NCBI RefSeq assembly: GCF_021389975.1
Contig: NZ_CP089981.1
Location: 1,761,501-1,825,500 of the forward strand
DNA: 64,000 nt
Direction: 5' to 3'
Source: Fulvivirga ulvae
GTDB taxonomy: Bacteria; Bacteroidota; Bacteroidia; Cytophagales; Cyclobacteriaceae
Part shown: piece by piece, positions 38,143 through 47,100 of the stretch
How the letters are laid out: each line of letters starts with the position of its first letter
How positions within the stretch are numbered: position 1 is the stretch's first letter
The notes under the pieces: generated by a model
The model's database searches: none
What the model was told of the DNA's origin: nothing
The model's input: the letters and a program-made list of their open reading frames with translations, nothing else
Translations under genes and position numbers: made by a program

Positions 38143-38951
38143 AATAAAATTCGATTAAATCCTACTTTCTGATTTAATTAAGAGAACGCAAGGCACATGC
38201 AAAATGGATCACTAAATGCATTTAAGCATCAATTTCCTAATCATATACAAATAAGTATCGGAAATTTATCCTTCAGCATTTCGAAGGTTCAATTTGCCAC
38301 TTCGAATTGCATGAATAGACTTTTCAAATCAGAAACATGCACAACTAATTAGTAACCAGCGCTTTTAATGTCAGGATTTTTTAATTTTCATTTCCAGCTG
38401 ATTGTGTGAATTTAACTACAACTAAATCCTGTATTAACAGTACCTTGCGATCAAAATCACCAAAAGTATTAAAAAAAAGTTCTGTTAATTTAAGGTTTTC
38501 TCATACAGAATCAGGTGTATCTTATATGAGCTATTGGAATTAAATACGTAACAAATACTTCAGAAATTCACATTATTCTATTTATTTTTTAATTATTCTA
38601 TATTTTTAGTACACTTCTATATTTGCAAAACGAATGTGTAGGCTAAATTCCAATAACAAAGCGAAGCATAGTTATATTCTTTTTATAAATTATTAATTGT
38701 TAGTTTGTTATACCAGACTTCAGATGCCATTAAACAATGTCTAATACATCAGAATAAAAATATAACAAGTATCATATATTCAATAAATAATACATTAAAA
38801 ATGTAAATAAAATAATTTCATATTAAAAAAATACCTTTATTTACAAATAAAAAAACGAAGAAATATCTATTTTATAAATACACTATAAATATGAAAGAAT
38901 AAGTTATGTAAGATTTTCTTTTATTAAGAGACTTTAATTCCAAAAATTATA
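38143..38951. other. AT-rich non-coding region upstream of the biosynthetic operon
   Basis: About 800 bases without a credible gene and much richer in A and T than the flanks. It should contain the main promoter and leader of the operon. One minus-strand TACTTTTG box (38468-38461) fits the -7 consensus, but I find no TTTG at the expected distance. The right-hand end borders the group II intron remnant; I see no intron 5' sequence or RT domain here. Confidence 0.5.
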
Positions 38952-39348
38952 GTGGCAGGCATTCAGCTTTCAGCAGATACGTATAGGCTGAGAAAGGGAG
39001 GGAGTTTCCTACAGTATGACTGTAAGATGAGTCGCAAGTCTAAGGTTCAGATCACTCAAGAACTCCGTAAACTTGATTTCCATAACAAGACCCAACGAGG
39101 GATACAGGATTTGGCAATATTGCTGAACCCAAAGATCCGGGGTTGGATACAGTACTATGGGAAAATCAGTCGCAAGAGTTTAAATCCAGTGTTCTATTAT
39201 CTTCACCATCGGTTGATCAGGTAGATACTGAACAAGTACACAAGCTTCAAAGGAAGCAAGGTCAAAGGCCATCAAATGGTTCAAGTGTGTAACGAGTTCC
39301 TATCCTAACCTGTTCTATCATTGGGAATTGGGATACAAATTGGTATGA
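38952..39348 (+). pseudogene. Group II intron maturase, C-terminal remnant
   Basis: The reading frame from GTG 38952 to 39224 encodes the maturase-specific C-terminal domain (LNPKIRGWIQYYGKISRK, then YLHHRLIR). The TAG at 39222-39224 stands where family members have Trp (RW-LNKY). The frame continues to about 39262, where one extra G shifts it. In the next frame AIKWFKCVTSSYP and FYHWELGYKLV follow, ending at TGA 39348. The reverse transcriptase domains are absent. This is a 5'-truncated gene with one nonsense mutation and one frameshift, so it cannot support splicing or mobility. It sits directly upstream of intron domains V and VI. Confidence 0.85.
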
Positions 39349-39380
39349 ACCAATTCAGGCCAACAACGACTGCATAATAA

Positions 39381-39455
39381 GAGCCGTATGAATCGAGAGG
39401 TTCATGTACGGTTCTGTGAGAAAGTTAGGGGTGAAACTCCCCTGGCTTACTCGAC
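39381..39455 (+). ncRNA. Group II intron domains V and VI, 3' end of a truncated intron
   Basis: A 34-base hairpin at 39381-39414 has paired arms starting GAGCCGTATGAA and ending TTCATGTACGGTTC, the typical bacterial domain V. Domain VI follows, with an AGGGG/CCCCT stem at about 39426-39444. The sequence ends in TACTCGAC at 39455, a usual intron 3' boundary. Because domains I-IV are missing, this piece is a relic. The exon sequence after it reads TACCCCTAG. Confidence 0.85.
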
Positions 39456-39616
39456 TACCCCTAGTTTTTAATCTATAAATTATTTTTTACTTTTTTTTTC
39501 ATCAGTTAGTCTTTGGCAATCATAAAATTACACATTCATGTAACCTACTGCAGCAAATGTAACACCTTGTATCACAGTATTATGAATCTTTACTTTGCCT
39601 CCTTATTTAAAATTTA

Positions 39617-40219
39617 ATGATGATGAAAAAATATTTCAGTCTAATTGCAATAGTATTTTTATTAGCAACAATTAGTTATTCACAAAACAAAAGTAATATG
39701 GAAAATTTAGATCAATCAATTAAAACTTATCCAAAAACATTTTCGCATATAGGAATTACAGTGCCAAATATCGAAAAAGCTGTAAAGTTTTATACCGAAG
39801 TAATGGGCTTCTATGTTATCATGAAACCCACTGTCGTTAAAGAAGAAAATGAAACAGCAATAGGTCAAATGTGTATTGATGTATTTGGCAAAGGATGGGG
39901 TAAATTTAAAATTGCTCACCTGTCTACAGGAGACAAAATTGGTTTTGAGTTATTTGAATTTAATGAAAGTAAAGACCTTAAACCTAATTTTGAACCATTT
40001 CGAGCCGGTCTATTCCACTTTTCTGTTCAAGACCCAGACGTAGAAGGACTTGTTAAGAAAATCGTTGAAGCAGGGGGTAAACAGAGAATGCCAATAAGAG
40101 AATATTATCCAGGAGACAAACCCTACCGTATGTGTTATGTCGAGGACCCTTTTGGAACTGTATTTGAAATATACTCTCATTCTTATGAGTTACACTATTC
40201 TGAAGGAGCATATAAATGA
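39617..40219 (+). CDS. Secreted VOC-fold (glyoxalase/bleomycin-resistance family) protein
   Basis: 200 residues. Three consecutive ATG codons open the gene. A Sec signal peptide is visible (KKYFSLIAIVFLLATISYS), so the mature protein should be periplasmic. The rest is a single VOC domain: FSHIGITVPNIEKAVKFYTE starts the first beta-alpha module, and FHFSVQDPDVEGLVKKI with YVEDPFGTVFEIYSH forms the second. His, Glu and other polar residues at these places can bind a metal. The substrate cannot be told; the superfamily includes glyoxalases, dioxygenases and drug-binding proteins. It converges on and overlaps the HxlR regulator gene by 25 bases, which suggests functional pairing. Its distance from the NRPS operon, across an intron relic, gives no firm link to it. 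Confidence 0.85.
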   Translation: MMMKKYFSLIAIVFLLATISYSQNKSNMENLDQSIKTYPKTFSHIGITVPNIEKAVKFYTEVMGFYVIMKPTVVKEENETAIGQMCIDVFGKGWGKFKIAHLSTGDKIGFELFEFNESKDLKPNFEPFRAGLFHFSVQDPDVEGLVKKIVEAGGKQRMPIREYYPGDKPYRMCYVEDPFGTVFEIYSHSYELHYSEGAYK

Positions 40220-40554
40220 TGGTCTTTCGCAAATTCCTGTCCCCATTTATCCAGCTGTAGGATAATGGGGATTAGCGATTCGCCTTCTTCAGTCAATTCA
40301 TATTCCACTTTAGGCGGAGTAACTGGATAAACAGTTCTTTTGACTAATTTGTCTTTTTCCAACGCTCTAATAGAATATGTAAACATTCTATTTGAAAGGT
40401 CAGTGATGCTCTTTTGTAATTCACCTGACCTTTGAGGCCCATCTTGCAAGTGGAATAGAATTAGGCTTTTGTATTTATCTCCAATCAAATGAAGTGCAAA
40501 AGCTAAGGAGCAATTAAATTCCTTATCCTGATATTTTATTCTATCTAAATTCAT
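40195..40554 (-). CDS. HxlR-family winged-helix transcriptional regulator
   Basis: 119 residues. The pattern FNCSLAFALHLIGDKYKSLILFHL followed by RSGELQKSI, MFTYSIRALEKDKLV and VEYELTEEGESL is the HxlR winged helix. The Cys in the N-terminal FNCS segment is at the place where redox- or aldehyde-sensing members carry their reactive Cys. The last 25 bases overlap the 3' end of the VOC gene on the other strand. HxlR proteins often control nearby detoxification genes, so regulation of the VOC gene is a reasonable inference. Confidence 0.9.
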   Translation of the reverse strand: MNLDRIKYQDKEFNCSLAFALHLIGDKYKSLILFHLQDGPQRSGELQKSITDLSNRMFTYSIRALEKDKLVKRTVYPVTPPKVEYELTEEGESLIPIILQLDKWGQEFAKDHHLYAPSE

Positions 40555-40649
40555 ATCGAGTTCTTTTGTTCATTCATAATGAGGGGTCAATTCACTCAAC
40601 TAAAGACAGGAAGTCTTCAGTAAAGCAAATCTAATATGATGCGTTTCCC

Positions 40650-41351
40650 CTAAGAAGGCTTTGACATTTTTCGATCATAATATTTTTTAATATCAAATAA
40701 TCCAGAAACAATCCCTGCTTTAAAATCTGCTATACTTTCAAATAACTTATCAATTTCATAAGGATCATGGATCATACCATAGACCTTACCGTATGTATCG
40801 ACGGCTAGATAGTTACCGTCTCCAAGATTTTTTATGACATAAAATTCACCTTCAGGAATTTCAATTTTGAAAGTATCGTGTAAATCCAATTGACTTTCAA
40901 TGTCTTTTAAATGGTTCTGAATAATATTCTGCAGTTCATTCTTTTCCTCATCTTGAAAATGCTTTTCATGCACTTTATCAATAACTATCCTGGTTGAATC
41001 TAGTTCTTTCCAATCATGAGGTGTGTAGTATCCCACTAACATCCCTTCTAGCACTTGCAAATCAACCTCATCATAGTTACTACGTTTCTTGTTCCATACA
41101 TAGATATCTTTGATGAGGAAATAGTTTGGTACTTCCTTATTACAATACTTCGCTTCCAATTTGGAGTTTAAAGTAAAATTGTATGTGCCTTTTTGTGCGA
41201 GTTGATTCTTTTCTTTACCCAAGATAAAATCAGTATTTAACTGACCTCTTAAATAGCTATACTTAACCGGTAGTTTATCAACTATCGATCGCAGGAATTT
41301 AATCTCTCGATCAGAAATATTTTTCCTTTTTGCAAAGTTGAATATATTCAT
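40650..41351 (-). CDS. Hypothetical protein, possible SUKH (SMI1/KNR4)-like immunity protein
   Basis: 233 residues, no signal peptide. I do not recognise the whole protein. The C-terminal part (GEFYVIKNLGDGNYLAVD, then GKVYGMIHDPYEIDKLFESI) recalls SUKH-superfamily immunity proteins, which commonly show a strand-rich segment with an HDP-like turn; this is a resemblance by eye only. Its ATG overlaps the stop of the preceding paralogue by one base (TAATG), which implies translational coupling. It is the last gene of the RHS-immunity row, which supports an immunity or accessory role. Confidence 0.6.
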   Translation of the reverse strand: MNIFNFAKRKNISDREIKFLRSIVDKLPVKYSYLRGQLNTDFILGKEKNQLAQKGTYNFTLNSKLEAKYCNKEVPNYFLIKDIYVWNKKRSNYDEVDLQVLEGMLVGYYTPHDWKELDSTRIVIDKVHEKHFQDEEKNELQNIIQNHLKDIESQLDLHDTFKIEIPEGEFYVIKNLGDGNYLAVDTYGKVYGMIHDPYEIDKLFESIADFKAGIVSGLFDIKKYYDRKMSKPS

Positions 41352-42046
41352 TACTCCTCAACTTCAATATCCCAAAACTCATCATCGGTCAATTGATTGA
41401 AAAATGATATAGGGGCTACTCTAAATTTGTTTCGTGATAGCCATTTCACTTTAGCAAAAAAGGGGTGTTGTATCTGCATAGGCTTAACTGTGAAAAGCTC
41501 TTTCTCCAATACAAGGCTTCCGTCTTTGCGATATACTTCTACTATTCCTTGAAGTATGTCAGTTTCAAATATCACTTTTAGGTTGACATACATCGATCTA
41601 TTCCGGTTCCACGCTTTTTCTTTATCGTAAAAGACATTTTTTAAATCTTTTTCCAGGCAGGCTTCATAAGCCAGTTTAAAATTGGTAGAATCCCAGTTTT
41701 CAGCCTCACTTAGTTTCTTGCAGTCTTCATAAAGCAGGTCCAATAAAATCCGCTTGCGCTTTTCAACTGGTTGTTTAAAATATTGATCAAAATCAAAATA
41801 GTGATTGACTTCAATAACATCAATAAGTGCCTTACCAACATCCATTGTCATATTAAATTTGCTTAATCTTTCCGCATCATACTCTTTATCGTAAAGGCAA
41901 ATATTAATCTTATAGATATTTTTGGTATCCACTGGTTTTAGATTCACATAAAATAAATCAACTACACAAGGTGTTTCTCGGTTGAAATATTGTAAATCAG
42001 AATTTTCTGAAAATGAAGACAATGAGACGTCCTTTAATTTTGCCAT
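41351..42046 (-). CDS. Tandem paralogue 4 of the putative RHS immunity array
   Basis: 231 residues starting MAKLKDVSLSS. I do not recognise a named family. The C-terminal half, from about residue 115 (NWDSTNFKLAYEACLEKD) to the end (FWDIEVEE), is almost identical to that of the paralogues at 42049 and 43443, while the N-terminal half differs. No signal peptide or membrane segment is seen, so it is cytoplasmic. It is the fourth gene after the RHS toxin, with 2 bases separating it from the previous paralogue. Immunity against the RHS C-terminal toxin or its relatives is inferred from this position. Confidence 0.75.
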   Translation of the reverse strand: MAKLKDVSLSSFSENSDLQYFNRETPCVVDLFYVNLKPVDTKNIYKINICLYDKEYDAERLSKFNMTMDVGKALIDVIEVNHYFDFDQYFKQPVEKRKRILLDLLYEDCKKLSEAENWDSTNFKLAYEACLEKDLKNVFYDKEKAWNRNRSMYVNLKVIFETDILQGIVEVYRKDGSLVLEKELFTVKPMQIQHPFFAKVKWLSRNKFRVAPISFFNQLTDDEFWDIEVEE

Positions 42047-42048
42047 TA

Positions 42049-42744
42049 TTACCCCTCAACTTCAATATCCCAAAACTCATCATCGGTCAATTGATTGAAA
42101 AATGATATAGGGGCTACTCTAAATTTGTTTCGTGATAGCCATTTCACTTTAGCAAAAAAGGGGTGTTGTATCTGCATAGGCTTAACTGTGAAAAGCTCTT
42201 TCTGCAATACAAGGCTTCCGTCTTTGCGATATACTTCTACTATTCCTTGAAGTATGTCAGTTTCAAATATCACTTTTAGGTTGACATACATCGACCTATT
42301 CCGATTCCACGCTTTTTCTTTATCGTAAAAGACATTTTTTAAGTCTTTTTCCAGACAGGCTTCATAAGCCAGTTTAAAATTGGTGGAATCCCAGTTTTCA
42401 ACTTCACACACTTTGATGCTGTCCTTATATAGCAAGTCTAATATAATACGTTTGCGTTTTTCGAGGGGCTGCTCAAAATACTTATCAAAGTCAAAGTAAT
42501 GATTGATCTCCATAACATCTATAAGAGGTTGGCTCACATCCATTTTTATATTAAACATGCTTAACTTTTCGGAATCGTATTGCTTATCAAAAAGGCATAT
42601 ACTTATCTTATTCGTATTTTTGGTGTCTATTGGCTTTGTATTCGCATAGAATAAATCCTCAACGCATCTTGTTTCGCCATTAAATTTTTGTGAATCGGGC
42701 CTCTCTGAAAGTGAGGTTAAAGAAACATCCTTTAATTTTGCCAT
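42049..42744 (-). CDS. Tandem paralogue 3 of the putative RHS immunity array
   Basis: 231 residues starting MAKLKDVSLTS at ATG 42744. A longer in-frame version from 42780 begins MMSFGILKLR, but those codons are the out-of-frame 3' end of the preceding paralogue, so I reject it. The C-terminal half is nearly identical in DNA and protein to the copy at 41351, with only scattered base changes. The N-terminal half is closer to the 43443 copy (SERPDSQKFN). It ends in EVEG, and its GAGGGG-TAA lies just before the next ATG. Function is inferred as immunity. Confidence 0.75.
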   Translation of the reverse strand: MAKLKDVSLTSLSERPDSQKFNGETRCVEDLFYANTKPIDTKNTNKISICLFDKQYDSEKLSMFNIKMDVSQPLIDVMEINHYFDFDKYFEQPLEKRKRIILDLLYKDSIKVCEVENWDSTNFKLAYEACLEKDLKNVFYDKEKAWNRNRSMYVNLKVIFETDILQGIVEVYRKDGSLVLQKELFTVKPMQIQHPFFAKVKWLSRNKFRVAPISFFNQLTDDEFWDIEVEG

Positions 42745-42745
42745 A

Positions 42746-43441
42746 TTACACCTTAACTTCAATATCCCAAAACTCATCATCAGTCAATTGATTGAAAAAT
42801 GATTTTGGTGATATTCTAAATTTATTTAGGGATAACCACTTCACTTTGTTGAAAAATGGATGTTGAACCATAACAGGACTTACTTTGAATAACTCCTTTT
42901 CCAAAAGCTGAGTCCCCTCTTTATTACAAACCTCTACGATTCCAAGGAAGTAATCTATTTCGAATACTATTTTTAGATTGACATATAATGATCTATTACG
43001 GTTCCACGCTTTCTCTTTATTATAAAAAGCATTTTTTAAGCCTTGCGTTAGGCAAGCATCATAGGCAGACTTAAAATTAATGGTGTCCAAATTTTCTGCC
43101 TGGCATACTTTTAGGCAGCTTTGAAAAAGTAAATCTAATACAATACGCTTTCGCTTTTCTGCCGGTTCCTTGAGGTATTTATCAAAATCAAAATAGTGAT
43201 TAACATGAGCGATGTCAATCAGCAATTGACTTTGGTTAACTGGTACTTTATATTTTTCTAACTTATGTGAATCTAAGTTATAGTCATAGATTCCAACATT
43301 TATTTTTTTTACTCCTGTCGTGGTTACAGGACTGAAGTTAGAAAGGAATAAATCCTCTACACATCTAACTTCTCTATTAAATGTGAGAGCTTTAGGGTTG
43401 CTTGATCCAGATGATATGGATATATCTGTTAGTTTAACCAT
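42746..43441 (-). CDS. Tandem paralogue 2 of the putative RHS immunity array, the most diverged copy
   Basis: 231 residues starting MVKLTDISISS at ATG 43441; the longer version from 43477 is rejected because it reads through the end of the previous gene out of frame. It keeps the family frame (VEDLF, HYFDFDKYL, KEKAWNRNRS, QHPFFNKVKWLS, QLTDDEFWDIEV) but differs along its whole length, including the otherwise conserved C-terminal half. It ends in EVKV, so the GAGGAG sequence found at the end of other copies is missing before the next start. It lies one base after the 43443 gene stop. Confidence 0.75.
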   Translation of the reverse strand: MVKLTDISISSGSSNPKALTFNREVRCVEDLFLSNFSPVTTTGVKKINVGIYDYNLDSHKLEKYKVPVNQSQLLIDIAHVNHYFDFDKYLKEPAEKRKRIVLDLLFQSCLKVCQAENLDTINFKSAYDACLTQGLKNAFYNKEKAWNRNRSLYVNLKIVFEIDYFLGIVEVCNKEGTQLLEKELFKVSPVMVQHPFFNKVKWLSLNKFRISPKSFFNQLTDDEFWDIEVKV

Positions 43442-43442
43442 A

Positions 43443-44144
43443 TTACTCCTCAACTTCAATATCCCAAAACTCATCATCGGTCAATTGATTGAAAAATGAT
43501 ATAGGGGCTACTCTAAATTTGTTTCGTGATAGCCATTTCACTTTAGCAAAAAAGGGGTGTTGTATCTGCATAGGCTCAACTGCGAAAAGCTCTTTCTCCA
43601 GTACAAGGCTTCCGTCTTTGCGATATACTTCTACTATTCCTCGAAGTATGTCAGTTTCAAATATCACTTTTAGGTTGACATACATTGACCTATTCCGGTT
43701 CCACGCTTTTTCTTTATCATAAAAAGCATTTTTTAAATCTTGCTCAAGACAGGCCTCATAGGCTAGTTTAAAATTGGTGGAATCCCAGTTTTCGGCCTCG
43801 CAAACGTTGATACTGTCTTCATAAAGTAAATCTAATATAATGCGCTTCTGTATTTCAATGGGTTGATTGAAATATTGATCAAAATCAAAATAGTGATTGA
43901 TTTTTATAATATCTATTAATGAAAAACTCTTATTCATTCTCACGTTGAATTCATTTAATCTTTCTACATCGATGTCAGAATCATAAAGATGTATACTGAT
44001 TTTATGAATTTTATTTGTTTTGATTGGGGTAAGATTCCTATAATATAAATCCTGTACACATAGTGTTCCCCTATTAAACTTTTGTGAATCGGGCCTCTCT
44101 GAAAATGAGAACAGAGAGACATCTCTTAATTTTGTCATGTTCAT
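43443..44144 (-). CDS. Tandem paralogue 1 of the putative RHS immunity array
   Basis: 231-233 residues; either ATG 44144 or ATG 44138 (MTKLRDVSLFS) may start it, and the second aligns with the other copies. The upstream start touches the RHS stop codon (44147-44145), so the toxin and this gene are probably co-translated. The C-terminal half matches the copies at 42049 and 41351 almost exactly. The last codons, GAG GAG TAA, lie 2-8 bases before the next ATG and can act as its ribosome binding site. As the gene immediately after the toxin, it is the best candidate for the cognate immunity protein. Confidence 0.78.
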   Translation of the reverse strand: MNMTKLRDVSLFSFSERPDSQKFNRGTLCVQDLYYRNLTPIKTNKIHKISIHLYDSDIDVERLNEFNVRMNKSFSLIDIIKINHYFDFDQYFNQPIEIQKRIILDLLYEDSINVCEAENWDSTNFKLAYEACLEQDLKNAFYDKEKAWNRNRSMYVNLKVIFETDILRGIVEVYRKDGSLVLEKELFAVEPMQIQHPFFAKVKWLSRNKFRVAPISFFNQLTDDEFWDIEVEE

Positions 44145-47100
44145 TTAAAATTTAAACCATTTTCCCCATATTCCATTTGGGCTTTTCATACCATATGGGG
44201 CATTCCCCATAGTGGTTCTGTGAACAGCTGTTATATATTTTTCATGAAACAATCCTGCTGCTCTATTTGAATGTGTCCCTATTACCTTTCCAGTGTACCT
44301 GCCAGGATCTAATTTATTTAATCTATTTAATTGAGTCGCCAATCTTCTAGGCAGTCCGTCAGCGGCTACCCTGCTGCTCGATGTAATACCATATTTGTAA
44401 ACAACATTATCTATCTTATCATATATCCTATAAACCTTTGTTACCTTATTGGCCAATCTCAAGCTCCTGGTGGCTAATCCAATTACCCTACCAACCGGCG
44501 CCGCTGTCAATAAAGTCTCGGTTATAAAGTTAGCAATAGGTGCACCAGCCGTTCTTACTGCATTGGTTACCGGGTTGCTGAAATAATCTGTTTTACCCCA
44601 CCAATAGGGCTTATCCATAACTCCAGAACCTGGAATCGGTGATTTAGGAGCGCCTGGCATAGGTTCAGCCGTAACTACAATTTCCGGCATTATCTGGGGA
44701 GGATTAGCCCCTCTGAAGAAGTTTCCTCCATGAGCCAAAGCAATTACTCCTTGTGTTGTCCCCTGAATTACACCTGCTGTTGCAGCACTATAAACGCCGG
44801 TAACTACACCATCGCTAAGCCCGTCGCTAAATGCAGCACCATTCGACCATGCATTGCCCGAACCTGATACAATACCAGATGAGAATCCCCCAGCTAGCCC
44901 CGATACAAAACCACCTGTAAAACCTGTCCCTACTACACTTGAAACAGCACCTCCTGTAACTGCCCCGACAGCTCCTGATGCAGCACCGATACCCAAAGAT
45001 TTAAACAAATCGCCCTGCCCTTCAATATTATTCATATTGGAAGCCACATTGCCAATAGCTCCCAAATATGCTGCGATACCGAGCGCTATGGGTACAATTT
45101 CACCTGTCGGATCAGTAAAGTTAACAGGATTATTGGCTATTCCCGTGTACGGATTATGAAACTGCCCCTGCGGGTCAGTAGCGTAAAATCTACCCAGATC
45201 ACTGTCATAAAACCTTGCCCGGTAGTTATGCAGCCCTGTCTCTTTGTCATACTCCTGCCCGGTGTAGCGGTACTGGTTGGGGATAAAACCTTCTTCCTGC
45301 CTTACTATATTGCCCAAAGCATCGTAGTCATAGCGGGCATCCACTACACCGTTATCCGTAACTACTACGCGGGTAGAGCCTAAATGGTCTCTGCTGTAAA
45401 ACTTAACTTGCGGTGCAGCCGTTTGCTGTACCGTAAAATCATCAAAATATACCTCGCTATATTCCCTGCTCTCGTTGCTCAGGTAAACTACTGCAAAACC
45501 CTCCCGGTCTGCCACCATCTCCAACTCAATTTCTTCATGGTTCCGGTTGGTGCCATCTTCATACGCCTCTTCGGAAATGGGCTGATAGCCGAATTTAACG
45601 GGGTTAAACTGTTTATCAAAGAATATGTAATTTAAAAAAGCTTTTGGCACTCCTTTTTCGTCTGCACTCAGCCCGGCAGCGCCCAGGGAAAGGGCATTCT
45701 CAAAGGCGGCCTTAAACAGGCTTCCTTCCGCTCCGGCCGGGATACCCAGGGATTGTACCAGCTCAGCGGCCAAAGCTGCCGGCACAAAGCTTCTGGTATT
45801 TTCAGGAGCTTTAAGGTACTTGGCGGACACCTTCATTGTTACCGTATCGCCGCTGTAAAGCTGAAGCATTTTGGTCACCCCCACTTTTTTACCTGCCTCG
45901 CCTGTTAGTTTCAGTGAGTAAGCGGATAGCTCTCCATCTGTAGCATTAAATAACCGTGCATTTACAATCGGTGCCTGGCGGTATGACTCTCCAAATTCCT
46001 GCTCTTCGGTAGGTTGTTTATCCACCTCAAAAGTTGCAACACTGGGTTCAAAACCCGCTTGCTGATAGGCTGTAATAGTTTTAGAAGCGATCAACCCAGT
46101 TGGGCCATAGATCAGGTATTTGGTGTGCCAGTCCCCGGCATCGATCCTTTCTTTTTCCAATACAGGATAGTCACCAATACCACGGACATACAGGGTATAG
46201 TGGGTATCACTGCCATCATCCGGCAGGGTGGTTTTCATTACCCGCTCGCCATCCGGCCCGTACTGGTACCGCGACAGTCCTCCATCATAGGCTGTGCTGG
46301 CCGGTTTGTTGAAATAATCATCATAGATAATGCTGCTGAGTTGCTTGGTCTGCGACTGAATGATATTCCCGTTGGCATCATACATGAACTGATTCGTGCT
46401 GCCAGAAGTACGACTCACCTTGTTGGTGTTACTATAGTAGGTATAGTTCTGTTGAGTATTGCCCTTTTTGATATTGAGTATGTTGCCGTTGGGGTCGTAG
46501 CTGGTGGCACTGCCTACGCCTATGTCCCAATTATTATTGACACTGTTATCACTGACCGTGAGCCTCCCAAGCTTATCATAGCGGTAAGCATAATGATACG
46601 ATGCCGACGCTCCGCCAAAAGCACTGATACCTTTATAGTTGTAGGTGGTGCGTGCGATCAGGCCTGAGTAATAGGCGTCACCGCCATAGCCATTGGCTGT
46701 ATAGCTGAGGTCTTCCCTGAAATAAGGATCATCGATCTGGGTGAGGTTGCCCGGCGAGTCGTATTTGAAACTACGGACAAAACTGTTGTTGTTAAGTTTC
46801 TCTTTGCTTAGTTCGCCATTGATGGCGTATTCGTAGCTGGCATATAGGTCGGGGGTATCTCCTTCACCAATACCGATCAGCCTGCCCAATCTGTCGTAGC
46901 TGTATTTCAGCGTACCTAGTCCGGGTATGGTTTCTTCTGTAAGCGACCCGGTGTTATCCGAAGCGAATGAAACCTCATGAATCTCGTTATTATAATCGAA
47001 CACCTGAAGCCCTTTGGTTTTGATCCCATATCGGTCGTAAGTATAATATTCGGTGACTTCGGAGTCCGTTCCGTTGGGGTTGTAAACTACTGTTCTAACG

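Noticed and set aside
38461..38468. TACTTTTG box as the main operon promoter
   Set aside because: No TTTG element at the required distance; too weak in AT-rich DNA to list as a promoter.
42744..42780. Longer starts (MMSFGILKLR...) for two array genes
   Set aside because: Those codons are the preceding paralogue's conserved 3' end read in another frame; the ATG right after the stop aligns with all copies.
46014..46667. 217-codon plus-strand frame opposite the RHS gene
   Set aside because: It mirrors RHS coding sequence; length results from repeat composition, not selection.
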